A DNA stretch of 17,708 nucleotides. Source: DXYV01 sp045543215. GTDB lineage: Bacteria; Bacillota; Clostridia; Oscillospirales; Oscillospiraceae. The position numbers were made by a program, and so were the translations under genes. Below the pieces are notes generated by a model. That model worked only from the letters and a program-made list of their open reading frames with translations, did not search any database and was not told the DNA's origin. The DNA is taken from positions 1 to 17,708 of the forward strand of contig JAZQMD010000001.1 of the NCBI GenBank assembly GCA_045543215.1, written 5' to 3'. This document shows positions 6,628-14,128 of the stretch, in pieces (within the stretch, counting starts at the first letter, position 1; each line of letters opens with the position of its first letter).

Positions 6628-6654
6628 TTAGCACTTTGGGTGTGAGAGTGCTAA
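6628..6654. promoter_or_regulatory. CIRCE element (HrcA operator) upstream of clpB
   Basis: TTAGCACTT, nine bases, GAGTGCTAA. This matches the CIRCE consensus TTAGCACTC-N9-GAGTGCTAA with a single change at the end of the left arm. CIRCE is the operator of the heat-shock repressor HrcA. It lies about 100 bases before the clpB start, so clpB is probably in the HrcA regulon and induced by misfolded-protein stress. I could not find a convincing clpB promoter next to it; a TATTAT at 6675-6680 lacks a good -35 partner. The divergent aminotransferase promoter starts only about 15 bases to the left, so it might also be touched. Confidence 0.93.
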
Positions 6655-6751
6655 ATTTTACAATCTAGTCACAATATTATGAAGAGCCGTTCATAAATTT
6701 GGGGTATCCTATGTACAAAAATTAACTTGAATGAAAAAGGAGCGTGACACT

Positions 6752-9382
6752 ATGAACGCGAATAAATTTACTCAAAAATCCTTGGAGGCTATCCAGGGGG
6801 CCCAAGCTGTGGCCCAAGAACACGGAAACCAGCAGATTGAGCAGGCCCATTTGCTTTTGGCCCTGCTAGAGCAGGACAATGGCCTGATTCCCCAGCTGCT
6901 GGAGCGCATGAACCTTACCGTCCCTTCCTTCCATGCCGCCGCTCAGGCAGAGGTAGAAAAGCTGCCTAAGGTATCCCTTGGAGGAAGGCAAGTGGACAAG
7001 GTTTACATTGCTGCCGATGTAGATAAAACCCTCAATGCTGCTGAAGCTGAGGCCGCTGGGATGAAAGACGAATATGTGTCGGTGGAGCACCTGCTTTTGG
7101 CCCTTTTAAATACTGCCGGTCAGGAGCTGTCCCGCCTGTTTCGGACCTATAATTTGTCCAAGGAGAGGGTGATGCAGGCCCTGTCCACCGTACGTGGTAA
7201 CCAGCGGGTGACCTCCGACAATCCAGAGGAAACCTACGACGCATTAAAAAAATACGGTATGGACTTGGTGGAACGGGCCCGTCAAAATAAGCTGGACCCG
7301 GTCATTGGCAGGGATGATGAAATTCGTAATGTCATTCGCATTCTTTCCCGCAAGGGCAAGAACAACCCCGTCCTCATCGGAGAGCCCGGCGTGGGTAAAA
7401 CTGCGATTGCTGAGGGACTGGCCCAACGTATTGTTAAGGGGGACGTGCCCGCTTCTTTGAAGAATAAGTCCATTTTTTCCCTAGATATGGGCTCCCTTAT
7501 TGCTGGGGCTAAGTACCGGGGGGAGTTTGAAGAGCGGCTCAAGGCTGTACTCAACGAGGTGCGTAAGTCAGAAGGGCGCATGATCCTGTTTATCGATGAG
7601 TTGCACACCATCGTAGGGGCTGGTAAGACTGAGGGGGCTATGGATGCAGGCAACCTGCTCAAGCCTATGCTGGCCCGGGGGGAGCTGCACTGTATCGGTG
7701 CGACTACCTTGAATGAATACCGCCAATATATCGAAAAGGATGCCGCGCTGGAGCGGCGGTTCCAGCCGGTGATGGTGGCAGAGCCAACGGTGGAGGATAC
7801 GGTAGCTATCCTCCGGGGGCTGAAAGAGCGTTATGAGGTCTATCACGGGGTTAAGATTACTGATGGGGCTATCATTGCCGCCGCTACCTTATCAAATCGT
7901 TATATTACTGATCGGTTTCTCCCTGACAAGGCCATTGACCTGGTAGATGAGTCCTGTGCTATGGTACGCACTGAAATCGACTCTATGCCTACCGAGTTGG
8001 ATGTGCTTCAGGGGAAGATCACCCAGCTGGAGATTGAGGAGGCTGCCCTGAATAAGGAGACTGACCATCTCTCCCAAGAGAGGCTGGCAGGGATTCGGAA
8101 GGAGCTGGCCGATCAGCGGGAGGAGTTTTCCGCCAAGAAAGCCCAGTGGGAAAATGAAAAAAATGCAATTGACAAGATTCAAAAGCTTCGGGAGGAACTG
8201 GAGCAGGCAAACGCCGATCTGGAGAAGGCCCAGCGGGAATATGACCTGAATAGAGCTGCTGAGCTCCAGTATGGCCGTATACCAGAGCTGCGACACCGAC
8301 TGGAAGCTGAGGAGGCCATAGCGGGAGCCGGAAAGGCTCGTTCCCTGCTGCGAGATAAGGTCACTGAGGATGAGATCGCACTCATCGTGGAGCGGTGGAC
8401 GGGAGTGCCAGTCTCCCGCCTGATGGAGGGGGAGCGGGAAAAGCTTCTCCACCTAGAGGAAATTCTCCATCGGCGGGTGGTGGGCCAGGAGGAGGCAGTC
8501 TCTCTGGTAGCTGAGGCAATTTTAAGGAGCCGGGCGGGCATTGCAGACCCGGGAAAGCCCATTGGCTCCTTTCTCTTCCTGGGGCCTACCGGTGTGGGTA
8601 AGACCGAACTGGCCAAGACCCTGGCTGAGACCCTGTTCGACAGTGAAAAGAGCCTGGTGCGCATCGATATGAGTGAGTATATGGAAAAGTTCTCCGTCTC
8701 CAGGCTCATTGGGGCGCCTCCCGGCTATGTAGGATACGAGGAGGGAGGACAGCTAACGGAAGCAGTACGCCGCAACCCTTACTGCGTCATCCTTTTTGAC
8801 GAGGTGGAGAAGGCTCACCCTGATGTATTTAACGTCTTGCTTCAGGTACTGGACGATGGTCGGGTGACCGATAGCCAGGGCCGTACGGTGGATTTTAAAA
8901 ACACCATTATTATTCTCACCTCTAATCTGGGATCCCAGTATCTATTGGAGGGCATAGACGAAGCGGGGGAGATCACTAGAGAAGCTAGGGAGCAGGTTGA
9001 GGCGCTGCTGAAACAGTCCTTCCGGCCTGAGTTTCTCAATCGGTTGGATGAGATCGTCTTTTATAAGCCCTTGAGCAAGGATCAAATTACCCGCATCATT
9101 GATCTGATGATGGTCCAGCTCAACGTCCGTCTGGCGGAGATGGGGTTATCTGTCAGCCTTACAGACCGGGCCAGAGCCTTTATCATTGACCAAGCCTACG
9201 ATCCTCTGTATGGCGCTCGACCTCTGCGCCGTTATCTCCAGCATACGGTGGAGACACTCATCTCTCGGAAGATCATTGCTGGGCAGGTTAGTCAGGGAGA
9301 GGAACTGACAGTGGACAGCCTGGAGGGAGAGCTTATCGTGGAGGGGCACAGCGACAGGAAGGGAGCCCTTCCCAAAGGATAA
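6752..9382 (+). CDS. clpB: ClpB-type AAA+ disaggregase (Hsp100)
   Basis: A cytoplasmic hexameric chaperone that, with DnaK, pulls polypeptides out of aggregates using ATP. The 876 residues contain all parts. A double Clp_N domain covers about 1-145. AAA-1 has Walker A GEPGVGKT (210-217) and Walker B ILFIDE (278-283). The coiled-coil middle domain at about 411-528 marks ClpB rather than ClpC or ClpA. AAA-2 has Walker A GPTGVGKT (611-618) and VILFDEVEKAHPDVFN, followed by the C-terminal small domain. The ATG at 6752 has AAGGAG nine bases upstream (6737-6742). An in-frame ATG at 6731 lies before that site and is not used. The gene is monocistronic: CIRCE in front, a strong hairpin behind. Confidence 0.96.
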   Translation: MNANKFTQKSLEAIQGAQAVAQEHGNQQIEQAHLLLALLEQDNGLIPQLLERMNLTVPSFHAAAQAEVEKLPKVSLGGRQVDKVYIAADVDKTLNAAEAEAAGMKDEYVSVEHLLLALLNTAGQELSRLFRTYNLSKERVMQALSTVRGNQRVTSDNPEETYDALKKYGMDLVERARQNKLDPVIGRDDEIRNVIRILSRKGKNNPVLIGEPGVGKTAIAEGLAQRIVKGDVPASLKNKSIFSLDMGSLIAGAKYRGEFEERLKAVLNEVRKSEGRMILFIDELHTIVGAGKTEGAMDAGNLLKPMLARGELHCIGATTLNEYRQYIEKDAALERRFQPVMVAEPTVEDTVAILRGLKERYEVYHGVKITDGAIIAAATLSNRYITDRFLPDKAIDLVDESCAMVRTEIDSMPTELDVLQGKITQLEIEEAALNKETDHLSQERLAGIRKELADQREEFSAKKAQWENEKNAIDKIQKLREELEQANADLEKAQREYDLNRAAELQYGRIPELRHRLEAEEAIAGAGKARSLLRDKVTEDEIALIVERWTGVPVSRLMEGEREKLLHLEEILHRRVVGQEEAVSLVAEAILRSRAGIADPGKPIGSFLFLGPTGVGKTELAKTLAETLFDSEKSLVRIDMSEYMEKFSVSRLIGAPPGYVGYEEGGQLTEAVRRNPYCVILFDEVEKAHPDVFNVLLQVLDDGRVTDSQGRTVDFKNTIIILTSNLGSQYLLEGIDEAGEITREAREQVEALLKQSFRPEFLNRLDEIVFYKPLSKDQITRIIDLMMVQLNVRLAEMGLSVSLTDRARAFIIDQAYDPLYGARPLRRYLQHTVETLISRKIIAGQVSQGEELTVDSLEGELIVEGHSDRKGALPKG

Positions 9383-9397
9383 GACTGAAAAGATTAA

Positions 9398-9429
9398 GCG
9401 TGCCCTCCACCTTTAGGTGGAGGGCACGC
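9398..9429. terminator. Strong hairpin terminator between convergent clpB and ychF
   Basis: A perfect 14-base stem (9398-9411 with 9416-9429) closes a TTTA loop, with arm sequence GCGTGCCCTCCACC. The plus side lacks a T run. The minus side continues TTAATCTTTTC, so it fits a bidirectional terminator, or one acting mainly on ychF. Confidence 0.8.
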
Positions 9430-9447
9430 GCAGTTTATCACAATGGA

Positions 9448-10548
9448 TCAAACATTGAAGCGGAAGAGAACCACGTCCCCATCCCGCATCACATATTCTT
9501 TTCCCTCAGAGCGGATGAGCCCCTTCTCCTTAGCGGCGGACATGGAACCGCTGGCAGTCAAATCGTCGAAGGAAACCACCTCTGCCCGGATAAAACCCCG
9601 CTCGAAGTCGGTGTGAATCTTACCGGCAGCCTGGGGAGCCTTGGTACCCTTCTTAATGGTCCAGGCGCGGCATTCATCCTCTCCGGCAGTAAGGAAGGAG
9701 ATGAGTCCAAGCAGAGCGTAGCTGGCTTTGATAAGACGATCCAGTCCCGATTCGGCTATACCTAACTCTTCCAGAAACATTTTTTTGTCGTCCCCGTCCA
9801 GTTCAGCAATCTCGGCCTCCATCTTGGCACAGACGGGCATGACCTGGGCCCCCTCTCCGGCAGCGATGGCGGCTACCTGTTGGTAATAAGGATTGTTTTC
9901 ATAAGCGGCGAAACTCTCCTCGTCCAGGTTGGCTGCATAAATTATATTCTTGAGAGAGAGCAGCTCGGAGGTGGTCAGAAGGGCTACGTCGTCCAGGTCA
10001 TCCAGCTGGGCGGAGAAGGAGCGGGCCGACTTGCCCCCGTCAAGCCATGTGTGAAGGGATTTGAACAACTCTACCTCATGAAGAAATTTTTTGTCCCCTT
10101 TGGCAGCAGTCTCCGCCTTTTTGATTCGCCGCTCTACCATTTCCATATCAGCCATGATGAGCTCAATGTCAATGATTTCAATATCCCTCTTAGGGTCGGT
10201 GGAGCCCTCTACATGGACGATATTTTCGTCATCGAAGCAGCGGACTACATGGACAATGGCATCGGTGGCCCGGATATTGGACAAAAATTTGTTGCCCAAT
10301 CCCTCCCCTTTGGAGGCCCCTTTCACAAGCCCGGCAATATCTACAAACTCAATGACGGCGGGGGTGGTCTTCTTAGGGGTGTAGAAGTCGCTCAGCCAGT
10401 CCAGCCGGCTGTCGGGGACAGCTACTACACCCACATTGGGATCGATGGTGCAGAAGGGGTAATTGGCGCTCTCCGCGCCGGCGTTGGTGATGGCGTTAAA
10501 CAGGGTAGATTTACCCACGTTAGGCAGGCCCACAATCCCGAGCTTCAT
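9448..10548 (-). CDS. ychF: YchF/Ola1-type redox-regulated ATPase
   Basis: A conserved Obg-related P-loop protein that binds ribosomes. It prefers ATP over GTP and is linked to translation and stress responses. The 366 residues match the family length. The G1 motif is GLPNVGKS (7-14), the G3 motif is DIAGLV (70-75), and the base-recognition motif is NLDE (207-210) in place of NKxD, the change that explains ATP preference. Switch I holds ANYPFCTIDPNVG. The TGS domain covers about 283-366 (SFLTAGEDECRAWTI, then HTDFERGFIRAEV). I start at the ATG at 10546-10548, preceded by AAAGGA (10560-10565). A longer frame reaching 10659 adds 37 unlike residues and crosses the promoter. The gene is divergent from the malic enzyme gene. 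Confidence 0.95.
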   Translation of the reverse strand: MKLGIVGLPNVGKSTLFNAITNAGAESANYPFCTIDPNVGVVAVPDSRLDWLSDFYTPKKTTPAVIEFVDIAGLVKGASKGEGLGNKFLSNIRATDAIVHVVRCFDDENIVHVEGSTDPKRDIEIIDIELIMADMEMVERRIKKAETAAKGDKKFLHEVELFKSLHTWLDGGKSARSFSAQLDDLDDVALLTTSELLSLKNIIYAANLDEESFAAYENNPYYQQVAAIAAGEGAQVMPVCAKMEAEIAELDGDDKKMFLEELGIAESGLDRLIKASYALLGLISFLTAGEDECRAWTIKKGTKAPQAAGKIHTDFERGFIRAEVVSFDDLTASGSMSAAKEKGLIRSEGKEYVMRDGDVVLFRFNV

Positions 10549-10593
10549 AATACAAAACGTCCTTTCACTTGCATCTTCTGAATGATCTGAAAC

Positions 10594-10622
10594 ATTATAT
10601 CGGACAAGGCAGGAAAAAACAA
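10594..10622 (-). promoter_or_regulatory. Promoter of ychF
   Basis: On the minus strand there is a -35 TTGTTT (10617-10622), a 17-base spacer and a perfect -10 TATAAT (10594-10599). The leader is about 40 bases. Confidence 0.6.
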
Positions 10623-10640
10623 GACCACTGATGGAAAAGA

Positions 10641-10670
10641 TTGCGGTTACCTCTTGCACTGTGCTATACT
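10641..10670 (+). promoter_or_regulatory. Probable promoter of the malic enzyme gene, extended -10 type
   Basis: There is a weak -35 TTGCGG (10641-10646), an 18-base spacer, and TGC before the -10 TATACT (10665-10670). The TGN extension helps make up for the poor -35. The leader is about 30 bases. Confidence 0.55.
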
Positions 10671-10708
10671 ACTTCATACGGATTAAATTGCAAAGGAGAA
10701 ATGCAGGT

Positions 10709-11878
10709 ATGGACTATGCTAATCAATCCCTTAAGCTACACTATCAATGGAAAGGAAAAATGGAGACAGTACCCAAAATGGAAGTGAAGGACAAGCAGTC
10801 CCTCTCCCTGGCCTATACTCCTGGGGTGGCTCAGCCTTGCCTGGAAATTCAAAAAGATGTGACAAAAAGCTATGAGCTTACTGGCAGATGGAACACTGTG
10901 GCGGTAGTCACCGATGGCTCCGCCGTACTGGGGCTGGGGGACATTGGTCCAGAGGCGGGTATGCCTGTTATGGAGGGTAAATGTGTCCTTTTTAAGACGT
11001 TTGGCGGGGTGGACGCAGTTCCCTTGTGTATTCGATCTCAAAATGTGGAGGATATCGTCCGCACCGTGGCCCTGTTGGCGGGCTCCTTCGGGGGGGTCAA
11101 CCTGGAGGATATCGCTGCACCACGATGCTTTGAAATTGAGCGCAGGTTGAAGGAAACTTGCGACATCCCTATTTTCCATGACGACCAGCATGGTACTGCC
11201 ATTGTTGTGGCTGCTGCCTTGCAAAATGCACTTAAGTTGACCGGGAAGAAGATTGAGGATGTAACCGCTGTATTCTCCGGGGCGGGGGCGGCTGGCACCG
11301 CTATTTTCCGTCTACTCAAGGCTATGGGGATGAAAGATGCGGTCATTTGTGACCGCAAAGGGGCCATTTGCAGTAAGCGGACAGACCTGAACGAAGAGAA
11401 GCGGATCCTTGCCGCCATTTCCAATGCGGCGGGGCGGTCAGGATCCTTAGCAGAAGTGATGGAGGGGGCCGATGTGTTGATCGGGGTGTCCTCCCCCGGC
11501 GTGGTTACTGGGGAGATGGTACGCTCTATGGCAGAAAACCCTATTTTATTTCCTATGGCAAACCCGGTGCCAGAGATTATGCCGGACGAGGCTAAGGAAG
11601 CCGGTGCGGCGGTGGTGGGAACTGGGCGAAGTGACTTTCCAAACCAGATCAACAACGTGCTGGCCTTCCCAGGTGTGTTCCGCGGGGCCTTCGATGTGCG
11701 AGCCTCCGATATTAACGAAGATATGAAGTTGGCTGCAGCTAAGGCCCTGGCAGATTTGGTGGGGGATGATCTCTCCCCGGACTATATTGTGCCCGCCGCC
11801 TTTGACGAACGGGTGTGTCCGGCGGTAGCCAAAGCGGTGTCCGAAGCGGCCCGCAGAAGCGGTGTGTCGAGGATTTGA
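10709..11878 (+). CDS. Malic enzyme, short bacterial NAD(P)-dependent type
   Basis: This oxidatively decarboxylates malate to pyruvate, yielding NADH or NADPH. The 389 residues fit the compact bacterial form without a fused phosphotransacetylase-like domain. Catalytic Tyr36 lies in YTPGV and the base Lys91 in VMEGK. Metal ligands lie in NLEDI (Glu133, Asp134) and FHDDQHGTA (Asp158/159). The dinucleotide fold has FSGAGAAGTA (Gly191-Gly196). Near the C-terminus, GTGRSDFPNQINNVLAFPG is typical. I start at the ATG at 10709, ten bases after AAGGAG (10693-10698). A longer frame from 10631 adds 26 residues and crosses the promoter. The cofactor choice is not certain. It stands alone but feeds pyruvate to the oxidoreductase encoded further right. 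Confidence 0.94.
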   Translation: MDYANQSLKLHYQWKGKMETVPKMEVKDKQSLSLAYTPGVAQPCLEIQKDVTKSYELTGRWNTVAVVTDGSAVLGLGDIGPEAGMPVMEGKCVLFKTFGGVDAVPLCIRSQNVEDIVRTVALLAGSFGGVNLEDIAAPRCFEIERRLKETCDIPIFHDDQHGTAIVVAAALQNALKLTGKKIEDVTAVFSGAGAAGTAIFRLLKAMGMKDAVICDRKGAICSKRTDLNEEKRILAAISNAAGRSGSLAEVMEGADVLIGVSSPGVVTGEMVRSMAENPILFPMANPVPEIMPDEAKEAGAAVVGTGRSDFPNQINNVLAFPGVFRGAFDVRASDINEDMKLAAAKALADLVGDDLSPDYIVPAAFDERVCPAVAKAVSEAARRSGVSRI

Positions 11879-11904
11879 GGGATTAGAAAGGAAGACTTCT
11901 GGTA

Positions 11905-11927
11905 GTATTAATTTACGCTTTTAATAC
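11905..11927. repeat. AT-rich inverted repeat after the malic enzyme gene
   Basis: GTATTAA (11905-11911) and TTAATAC (11921-11927) form 7-base arms with a 9-base loop, about 25 bases after the stop codon. No T run follows, so it is at best a weak terminator. Confidence 0.35.
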
Positions 11928-11961
11928 CCCCAAGCTGCCGTTGGAGATGGGGTAGGAACCG

Positions 11962-11992
11962 GGCATACCTTGTGTTTGCCTCGCATATAGAT
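11962..11992 (+). promoter_or_regulatory. Possible sigma-E promoter of spoIIID
   Basis: GGCATACC (11962-11969) resembles the sigma-E -35 GTCATATT. CATATAGAT (11984-11992) resembles the -10 CATACAAT. They are 14 bases apart, the normal distance. spoIIID is transcribed by mother-cell sigma-E in Bacillus, which makes the match more believable. No sigma-A promoter is seen here. Confidence 0.45.
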
Positions 11993-12029
11993 ACCACAAC
12001 CAGCAAGGTGCAATGGGAGTGGTGTGCGT

Positions 12030-12278
12030 GTGAAAGGGAATATTGAGGAGCGGGCGGTACAGCTGGCGCAGTACATCATTGAGAATAAGACTACCGTCCG
12101 AGCGGCGGCTAAGCAATTCGGGATCAGTAAGTCCACGGTGCACAAGGATATTCGGGAGAGGCTTCCGGTGCTTAACCGGGCGTTGTATCTGGAGGCTAAG
12201 GCCGTGCTGGAGGAAAATAAAGCGGAGCGGCACATCCGCGGAGGTATCGCGACCCGGAAAAAATACACAGGCAAATGA
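12030..12278 (+). CDS. spoIIID: Sporulation transcription factor SpoIIID
   Basis: A small DNA-binding protein of the mother cell that tunes the sigma-E regulon and prepares the switch to sigma-K during endospore formation. The 82 residues carry the helix-turn-helix at about 23-42 (VRAAAKQFGISKSTVHKDI), which is nearly identical to the family core. RERLPVLN and the basic C-terminal KAERHIRGGIATRKKY follow. The start is uncertain. GTG at 12030 lies ten bases after GGGAG (12015-12019) and gives (M)KGNIEER, as in clostridial relatives. GTG at 12024 would add two residues but is only four bases from that site. It is a single gene between malic enzyme and comM. Its presence indicates a spore former or a recent descendant. 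Confidence 0.93.
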   Translation: MKGNIEERAVQLAQYIIENKTTVRAAAKQFGISKSTVHKDIRERLPVLNRALYLEAKAVLEENKAERHIRGGIATRKKYTGK

Positions 12279-12290
12279 TATAGAGAAAAA

Positions 12291-12318
12291 GAGCGGGGGC
12301 TTTTCTGGGCCCCCGCTC
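12291..12318. terminator. Hairpin terminator between convergent spoIIID and comM
   Basis: GAGCGGGGGC (12291-12300) pairs with GCCCCCGCTC (12309-12318), a perfect 10-base stem with an 8-base loop. On the minus strand it is followed by TTTTTCTC, a good intrinsic terminator for comM. The plus side lacks a T run and is weaker for spoIIID. Confidence 0.8.
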
Positions 12319-12341
12319 CTTACGCAACAAATAAAATTTTT

Positions 12342-13865
12342 TTATCGACTTAAAAAGCTAAGGGTGCGGTATTGCAAAGCCTCAGCCAGGTGGTCTGTGG
12401 CAATATCTTCTGCCCCGTCCAGATCGGCGATGGTGCGGGCAACCCGTAGGGCGCGGTCGTATCCCCGGGCGGTAAGGCCCAGGCGGTCAAAAGCTCCCTT
12501 CATCAGGGTCTGGCAATCTTGATTTAGGCAACAGTAGGCCTGGAGTTCATCAGAGCCCATACGGGCGTTACAGGAAGGGCCGCGGGGACCAAACCGGGCG
12601 GTCTGGACAGCCCGGGCAGCGTTGACACGGGCCTTGATGGTGGAAGAGGGTTCTGCTGAACCCTCCCGTTGGGCCAGTTCTTCATAATCCAGAGAGGGGA
12701 CATCAATATATAAGTCGATGCGATCCAGGAAGGGGCCGGAGAGCTTTTCGGTATATCGCACTACCGCTGCTTCGGTACAGCGACAGCGGCCTGAGGGGTG
12801 ACCGTACCACCCGCATTTGCAGGGATTCATGGCGCATACCAGCATGAACCGGGCAGGATAGGACACAGAGCCGGAGGCACGGGAGATATGTACGTTGCCT
12901 TCCTCTAAAGGCTGACGGAGAACATCAAGCACATCTTTTTGAAATTCAGGCAGTTCATCCAGGAAAAGCACGCCGTTATGCGCCAAGGAGATCTCCCCAG
13001 GTTTGGGATTGGATCCACCTCCTGCCAGCCCTACACCCGATATGGTATGATGGGGAGAGCGGAAAGGTCGCCGGCAAACCATGGGTTGCTCCTTGGAGGT
13101 TAGTCCTAAGACGGAATAAATTTCCGTAGACTCCAAGGCTTCGATGCTGGTGAGGTCTGGGAGGATGGAGGGCAGGCGCTGGGCCAGCATGGACTTGCCG
13201 CTGCCCGGGGAACCCGACATGAGTATCGAGTGGCCCCCGGCCGCGGCAACCTCAAGGCATCGCTTTACCTGTTGCTGGCCCTTGACCTGGGAAAAGTCGG
13301 GGCCTTGATTGAAGCTGGGAGAAGGTTGCCACTTTGGAGCGGGAATGATGGGAGTTTCTCCACGAAGATGAGCGGTTAGTTGGGTTATTGTCTCCACTGG
13401 GTACACGGTAAGACCGTCGGACAGGGTGGCCTCGGGCGCGTTGTCAGCAGGGAGGTAGAGCTCTTGGATACCGGCGCGAACGGCAGCCAGGGCCATAGGT
13501 AGAACCCCGGGTACAGGTCGTACCCCACCTTCCAGAGAAAGCTCGCCCAAAAAGGCAGCCTTGTCAAATCCTTTAGGATTCAGCTGACCGCCAGCGGCCA
13601 GAATACCCACAAGGATGGGCAGGTCGTACATAGTGCCGCCCTTACGTCGGTCTGCTGGTGCAAGGTTTACGGTGATACGGGAGACGGGGAAGGAAAAACC
13701 GCTATTTTTGACTGCGGCGCGCACTCGTTCCCGGGCCTCCTTTACGGCAGCGTCAGGCAGGCCTACCACGTCAAAGGCGGGCAGGCCGCTGGACAGATCA
13801 CATTCTGCTGTTACCTCATAGCCACTAACGCCATGAAGGCCCATGGACCGAATTTTACAGACCAC
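12342..13865 (-). CDS. comM: ComM/YifB family AAA+ ATPase (Mg-chelatase-like)
   Basis: In naturally transformable Gram-negative bacteria, ComM is a hexameric helicase that helps branch migration of incoming DNA. In clostridia the role is less clear. The 507 residues are the normal length. The N-terminal ChlI-like domain has FDVVGLPDAAVKEARERV and ITVNLAPADRRKGG. The AAA core has Walker A GSPGSGKS (218-225), FRSPHHTISGVGLAGGG and Walker B GVLFLDELPEF (LDE at 302-304). Four cysteines in CKCGWYGHPSGRCRC (349, 351, 361, 363) may bind zinc. GPFLDRIDL and the Mg_chelatase_C domain follow. I start at the GTG at 13863-13865, nine bases after AGAGGA (13875-13880). The longer frame adds 39 unlike residues and crosses the promoter. 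Confidence 0.93.
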   Translation of the reverse strand: MVCKIRSMGLHGVSGYEVTAECDLSSGLPAFDVVGLPDAAVKEARERVRAAVKNSGFSFPVSRITVNLAPADRRKGGTMYDLPILVGILAAGGQLNPKGFDKAAFLGELSLEGGVRPVPGVLPMALAAVRAGIQELYLPADNAPEATLSDGLTVYPVETITQLTAHLRGETPIIPAPKWQPSPSFNQGPDFSQVKGQQQVKRCLEVAAAGGHSILMSGSPGSGKSMLAQRLPSILPDLTSIEALESTEIYSVLGLTSKEQPMVCRRPFRSPHHTISGVGLAGGGSNPKPGEISLAHNGVLFLDELPEFQKDVLDVLRQPLEEGNVHISRASGSVSYPARFMLVCAMNPCKCGWYGHPSGRCRCTEAAVVRYTEKLSGPFLDRIDLYIDVPSLDYEELAQREGSAEPSSTIKARVNAARAVQTARFGPRGPSCNARMGSDELQAYCCLNQDCQTLMKGAFDRLGLTARGYDRALRVARTIADLDGAEDIATDHLAEALQYRTLSFLSR

Positions 13866-13914
13866 CGGATCACTTCCTCTATACTTTTCAGCCTTTTGTA
13901 AAAATATTTTTTTC

Positions 13915-13943
13915 ATCATAGCGCAAAAGACATTAAAATGCAA
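13915..13943 (-). promoter_or_regulatory. Promoter of comM
   Basis: On the minus strand there is a -35 TTGCAT (13938-13943), a 17-base spacer and a -10 TATGAT (13915-13920). The leader is about 43 bases. Confidence 0.6.
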
Positions 13944-14031
13944 TATTTTCCACAAATTAAGTGAGATGAAAAGGGTGGTCATAATGAAGATGAAAAAAGA
14001 AAATTTATAGAAATATACAAGAATTTATCGA

Positions 14032-14060
14032 TTTACAAGTGGGGTTATATGTGGTAAACT
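14032..14060 (+). promoter_or_regulatory. Promoter of the pyruvate:ferredoxin oxidoreductase gene
   Basis: The -35 TTTACA (14032-14037) has five of six matches. The spacer is 17 bases, and TGG precedes the -10 TAAACT (14055-14060), an extended -10. The leader is about 62 bases and holds a small GATCC/GGATC hairpin (14089-14102) before the ribosome binding site. Confidence 0.6.
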
Positions 14061-14128
14061 ACCAATATTGGAGCAAACCCGGCAGGGGGATCCGTCAGGA
14101 TCTTATGCGCGCTTAAGGAGGAAAAAAT

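Noticed and set aside
6655..6740. Possible sigma-B, sigma-E or sigma-A promoters for clpB (GGGTAT at 6702, TATTAT at 6675, TTTACA at 6657)
   Set aside because: None has a partner box at a normal distance. The promoter of clpB is left unassigned.
8179..8709. Open frame of 176 codons on the minus strand inside clpB
   Set aside because: It is antisense to a strongly conserved AAA+ core, rich in Ser and Arg as expected for a reverse-strand shadow, and has no family resemblance.
9880..10581. Open frame of 233 codons on the plus strand opposite ychF
   Set aside because: The codon pattern of ychF leaves the opposite strand open. The product looks like no protein family and crosses the ychF start.
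13946..13954. TTTTCCACA, one base from a DnaA box
   Set aside because: It is a single near-match in AT-rich promoter DNA. An origin needs a cluster of boxes, and none is present here or near rpmH.
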